The translations under genes and the position numbers were made by a program. A DNA stretch of 24,604 bases from Candidatus Omnitrophota bacterium (lineage in GTDB: Bacteria > Omnitrophota > Gorgyraeia > Zapsychrales > Zapsychraceae). Below, in pieces: positions 21,829 to 24,604 of this stretch. Each line of letters begins with the position of its first letter. The stretch's first letter is position 1. The stretch covers positions 1-24,604 of the forward strand of contig JAGOSC010000037.1 of NCBI GenBank assembly GCA_018062515.1. Direction: 5' to 3'. The notes under the pieces were generated by a model. It was not told the DNA's origin, ran no database searches, and worked only from the letters and a program-made list of their open reading frames with translations.

Positions 21829-22470
21829 TCACTTTTTAGCGGCAAAAGACTCGCCGTAAAACTTGTGAACCTTCTGATAAAAATCTTTAGCGACCAACTC
21901 TTCACGCCATTTGGCGAGTTTCGGATATTTCTTGACGTCGACCTCAATCACCTCTAATGGATCCGTGCAGCCTAAAAGAACAAAATCCGCCAGGCTGAGT
22001 TTATCTCCGGCGATGAATTTGTTTTTGCCTAACTGCTGATCGATAATCGGCAAATACCGAGTCAAATAGTCGTAACCGGTTTTCATCGAATTAGCGTCGA
22101 CTTCCTTACCCATTCTCGGAGCAAAAATTTTATTCCACAGAACGCGGGACACTCCATCCGAGATGTGAAAAGACGCAAAATCAATCCATTGATCGACGAT
22201 TGCTTGTTGTTTGATGTCAGTCGGATAAAGGTCTGAATTATTTTTTCGGGCCAAATATTTGATGATCGCATTGCTTTCAAATAATTTAACATCTCCATCA
22301 ACAATAGCTGGAACTTTTCCAGCCGGATGAATAGCTAAGTATTCCGGTTTTTGGCCTTCACCTTCAGCCAATTTGATTCCTTTTTTCTCGTATTGCAGTC
22401 CAAGCGCATTGGCTACATACAAAACTTTCAAGCCTGGCGCGGATAAATCCATTGCGTAAATGGTTAACAT
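21829..22470 (-). CDS. Glutathione S-transferase family protein
   Basis: 213 residues. The N-terminal thioredoxin-like domain (1-80) has MLTIYAMDLSAPGLKVLYV with Ser10 in the usual catalytic position, the cis-Pro motif GKVPAIVD (residues about 51-58) and the glutathione-contacting ESNAIIKYLA (about 64-73). The C-terminal all-helical domain contains GDKLSLADFVLLG, the N-capping motif of the GST C-domain. Full length for the family. It probably conjugates or reduces substrates with glutathione; the substrate is unknown. An AGGAG site stands 8 nt before the ATG. It lies between ssrA and smpB on the same strand, but intergenic repeats on both sides suggest its own transcription. Confidence 0.92.
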   Translation of the reverse strand: MLTIYAMDLSAPGLKVLYVANALGLQYEKKGIKLAEGEGQKPEYLAIHPAGKVPAIVDGDVKLFESNAIIKYLARKNNSDLYPTDIKQQAIVDQWIDFASFHISDGVSRVLWNKIFAPRMGKEVDANSMKTGYDYLTRYLPIIDQQLGKNKFIAGDKLSLADFVLLGCTDPLEVIEVDVKKYPKLAKWREELVAKDFYQKVHKFYGESFAAKK

Positions 22471-22504
22471 ATCTTTTCTCCTTGTTTAATTGAACGTTAG
22501 TTTG

Positions 22505-22652
22505 ATATAGCAAAAAATTTCGAACTCCGAATGTCGAAATTCGAAACAATACCGAAATCAGAAGTCCCAATATTTAATTATCTTGTTTGAAACATTATTA
22601 ATTCGAAAATTCGAAATTGCTTCGGTTTTCGAACTTCGATATTCGAGATTAA
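22505..22652. repeat. TTCGAA-rich imperfect inverted repeat between GST and smpB
   Basis: About fourteen TCGAA/TTCGA/CCGAA-type words fill this gap. The left arm (from TTTCGAACTCCGAATGTCGA at 22507) is an imperfect inverted copy of the right arm (22602-22652, ATTCGAAAATTCGAAATTG onward). The middle (about 22560-22600) is plain AT-rich DNA. It has no coding potential and resembles a miniature palindromic element. Confidence 0.6.
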
Positions 22653-22653
22653 C

Positions 22654-23112
22654 TTATCGTTTCCTTGCCGTATGAACAGCACGTTTTAAATCCTTATCAA
22701 CTTGACGTTTTTTAATATCTTCCCTTTTATCATAAAACTTCTTTCCCTTTGATAAAGCGATCTCTACCTTAACAAATCCCCGCTTATTGTAATACAACTT
22801 GGTTGGAATGATGGTTAAACTCTTTACTATGGACTCATTCTCCAGCTTTTTGACTTCCTTTTTGTGCAGCAAAAGTTTGCGTGGCCTGTCCGGCTCTAAA
22901 TTTTCGTAACTAGCCTGTTTATACGGTTCAATGTGGAGATTATACAGATACATTTGACCTTTTTCGAACCTCGCAAAGGTATCTTTAAAGCTCACATTCC
23001 CGGCCCGTATGGATTTTACTTCCGCGCCGATCAGTTCAATCCCGCATTCCCAACGATCGGTAAAAAAGTAATCCCGAAACGCCTTCCGATTTGTTATAAT
23101 TGCTTCACCCAT
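22654..23112 (-). CDS. smpB: SsrA-binding protein SmpB
   Basis: 152 residues from the ATG at 23112, where the family's usual start lies (MGEAIITNRKAFRDYFFTDR). An ORF extension to 23169 is not part of the family. SmpB motifs include ECGIELIGAEVKSIRAGNVSF, FARFEKGQMYLYNLHIEPY, PRKLLLHKKEV and the basic C-terminal tail KREDIKKRQVDKDLKRAV, which reaches into the ribosome's mRNA channel. It binds tmRNA and delivers it to stalled ribosomes. Its partner RNA gene, ssrA, is about 1 kb downstream on the same strand. Only a weak ribosome site (AGAAGAA) is present. It is divergent from aceE. Confidence 0.95.
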   Translation of the reverse strand: MGEAIITNRKAFRDYFFTDRWECGIELIGAEVKSIRAGNVSFKDTFARFEKGQMYLYNLHIEPYKQASYENLEPDRPRKLLLHKKEVKKLENESIVKSLTIIPTKLYYNKRGFVKVEIALSKGKKFYDKREDIKKRQVDKDLKRAVHTARKR

Positions 23113-23227
23113 ATAGGATTCTTCTAGTCTTTCTCTTCTGCATTGTTCATAAAATTGTCTGAATATCAAAACAAAGATTTTGGATTATAACACACAAAAT
23201 ATCCATTTCGTAAAGCAAAATATATCC

Positions 23228-23256
23228 TTGCACATTATCTCAAAGCATAATACAAT
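23228..23256 (+). promoter_or_regulatory. Possible promoter for aceE
   Basis: TTGCAC (23228-23233) and TACAAT (23251-23256) are 17 bases apart, in the 215-nt gap between divergent smpB and aceE. The -10 box is good and the -35 box weak. It implies a leader of about 65 nt before the ATG at 23328. Confidence 0.4.
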
Positions 23257-23327
23257 AACCCCATTATTTAAAATCTCACCTGATAGACAACCATATTTAC
23301 GTATAAATATTAAAAAAAGGGTAATAC

Positions 23328-24604
23328 ATGACACCAGACAGCGTTAATCAACACACTTCTGACATTGACGGCATTGAAATGCAGGAGTGGTTAAGTTCTC
23401 TTGATTATATACTCAAAAACGGTTCACTCGACCAAGCCCAAAAAATCCTCCAACAACTTCAAATCCGTGCTCAAGAATCCGGGGTAACACTTCCCTTTAC
23501 AGTTAATACACCTTACGTCAACACCATTCACTTTTCAGCCCAACCGAATATGCCCGGCAGCCGGGAAATTGAACGCCGCATTAAAAGCGTTGTGCGTTGG
23601 AACGCGATGGCGATGGTTGTGCGTGGAAATCGTGCTGAAGCGGGTATTGGCGGTCATATTTCTACATTTGCTTCGTCTGCGACATTAGCCGAAGTTGGAT
23701 TTAATCATTTTTTCCGAGCGCGAACTGATAATTTTTGCGGTGATTTCGTTTATTTTCAAGGCCATGCCTCTCCCGGCGTCTATGCTCGAGCCTTTTTAGA
23801 AGGACGTTTATCTGAAGAAAATTTAATCAATTTCCGACGAGAATTACAGCCAACACCTGGTCTTTCCAGTTATCCGCATCCTTGGCTTATGCCTAATTTT
23901 TGGCAATTTCCAACCGTCTCCATGGGACTAGGGCCCTTGTGCGGAATTTATCAAGCCCGGTTTATGCGTTACTTGGAAGATCGCGGACTAAAACCAAAAG
24001 ATGATGCTAAAGTTTGGGTCTTTATTGGTGATGGTGAATGTGATGAACCGGAAACGCTAGGTGCTATCAATATCGCCTTTCGCGAAAAACTAGATAATTT
24101 GATTTTCGTCATTAACTGCAACCTTCAGCGTCTTGACGGACCGGTGCGCGGAAATGGAAAAGTCATTCAGGAATTAGAAGCAATCTTCCGCGGAGCTCAA
24201 TGGAATGTGCTTAAAGTCATTTGGGGCGGCGATTGGGACAAAATTTTAGAAAATGATACAGAAGGTTTACTCGCCAAACGTATGGGCGAGGTTATCGACG
24301 GAGAATATCAAAAATATTCCGTTGAGTCCGGTGAATATATCCGTAAACATTTCTTCGGAACGAATCCAAAACTATCCAAACTGGTCGAACATTTAACGGA
24401 TGAACAAATTGAAAATCTAAAACGCGGCGGCCATGATCCCCTCAAAGTTTACTCGGCTTATAAACACGCCACAGAATTCAAGGGCGCCCCTTCGGTTGTG
24501 TTAGCTAAAACCATCAAAGGTTATGGCCTTGGGGAAAGCGGTGAAGGAAAAAATATCAGCCATCAGCAAAAGAAATTGAATGAAGATGAATTAAAACAAT
24601 TCCG
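23328..24604 (+). CDS. aceE: Pyruvate dehydrogenase E1 component, homodimeric AceE type (5' part)
   Basis: An open frame of 425 codons plus two bases, cut by the window end; full AceE is near 880-890 aa, so about half is present. AAAGGG stands before the ATG. Typical AceE sequences are IERRIKSVVRWNAMAMVVRG, GGHISTFASSATLAEVGFNH, FVYFQGHASPGVYARAFLEG and the thiamine diphosphate motif GDGECDEPE (from residue 234) followed by FVINCNLQRLDGPVRGNGK. The enzyme decarboxylates pyruvate and passes the acetyl group to the E2 lipoyl protein, linking glycolysis to acetyl-CoA. This single-chain form is the one of E. coli, distinct from the alpha/beta E1 of most Gram-positives. E2 and E3 genes are expected beyond the right edge. 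Confidence 0.96.
   Translation, partial: MTPDSVNQHTSDIDGIEMQEWLSSLDYILKNGSLDQAQKILQQLQIRAQESGVTLPFTVNTPYVNTIHFSAQPNMPGSREIERRIKSVVRWNAMAMVVRGNRAEAGIGGHISTFASSATLAEVGFNHFFRARTDNFCGDFVYFQGHASPGVYARAFLEGRLSEENLINFRRELQPTPGLSSYPHPWLMPNFWQFPTVSMGLGPLCGIYQARFMRYLEDRGLKPKDDAKVWVFIGDGECDEPETLGAINIAFREKLDNLIFVINCNLQRLDGPVRGNGKVIQELEAIFRGAQWNVLKVIWGGDWDKILENDTEGLLAKRMGEVIDGEYQKYSVESGEYIRKHFFGTNPKLSKLVEHLTDEQIENLKRGGHDPLKVYSAYKHATEFKGAPSVVLAKTIKGYGLGESGEGKNISHQQKKLNEDELKQF

Overview
The window (about 42% G+C by eye) comes from a Gram-negative bacterium. Evidence for this is lipoprotein signals, periplasmic BON and ExbB/ExbD proteins, and a homodimeric AceE-type pyruvate dehydrogenase. Large exported LamG proteins, DUF1328 and BON genes suggest an uncultured environmental lineage, perhaps Omnitrophota or a relative. 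That placement is an impression from gene style, not a proven assignment.

Layout. (1) 1-7391, minus strand: an envelope and housekeeping run. It contains a lipoprotein, an exbB-exbD-APC permease-DUF502-charged exported protein-small lipoprotein operon joined by ATGA overlaps and closed by a terminator at about 98-130, a lipid-type GT4 glycosyltransferase with a small membrane protein, a triple-BON protein, and two DUF1328 mini membrane proteins. (2) 7392-7742: a divergent region whose right end carries four GTTAAC-type sites one helical turn apart around a TATAAT box. (3) 7743-16659, plus strand: an accessory-looking operon. A protein made of four tandem excisionase/MerR-like helix-turn-helix units is followed, with an 11-base overlap, by three very large exported proteins (639, 858 and 1210 aa). 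These contain five LamG jelly-roll domains and share leader peptides, modules, intergenic DNA and a C-terminal decapeptide. (4) 16692-18539, minus strand: two AT-rich unknowns, a two-TM coiled-coil protein and a protein resembling class III nucleotidyl cyclases. (5) 18686-20823, minus strand: an operon of two YbjQ proteins, an M48 metalloprotease and a zinc-ribbon membrane protein, ending in a strong terminator at 18606-18640. (6) 20878-23112, minus strand: a GIY-YIG protein, tmRNA (ssrA), a glutathione S-transferase and smpB, with repeat-rich intergenic DNA. (7) 23328-end, plus strand: the first 425 codons of aceE, cut by the window edge.

How they work together. tmRNA and SmpB are the two parts of the trans-translation ribosome rescue system and sit about 1 kb apart. 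ExbB/ExbD supply proton-driven energy to the outer envelope. The YbjQ/M48 set looks like membrane protein quality control.

The most interesting system is the four-HTH regulator plus LamG surface-protein operon. The promoter region has four phased half-sites and the regulator has four DNA-binding units, so an autoregulated surface-adhesin locus is a testable idea. Function of the LamG proteins cannot be read from the sequence.
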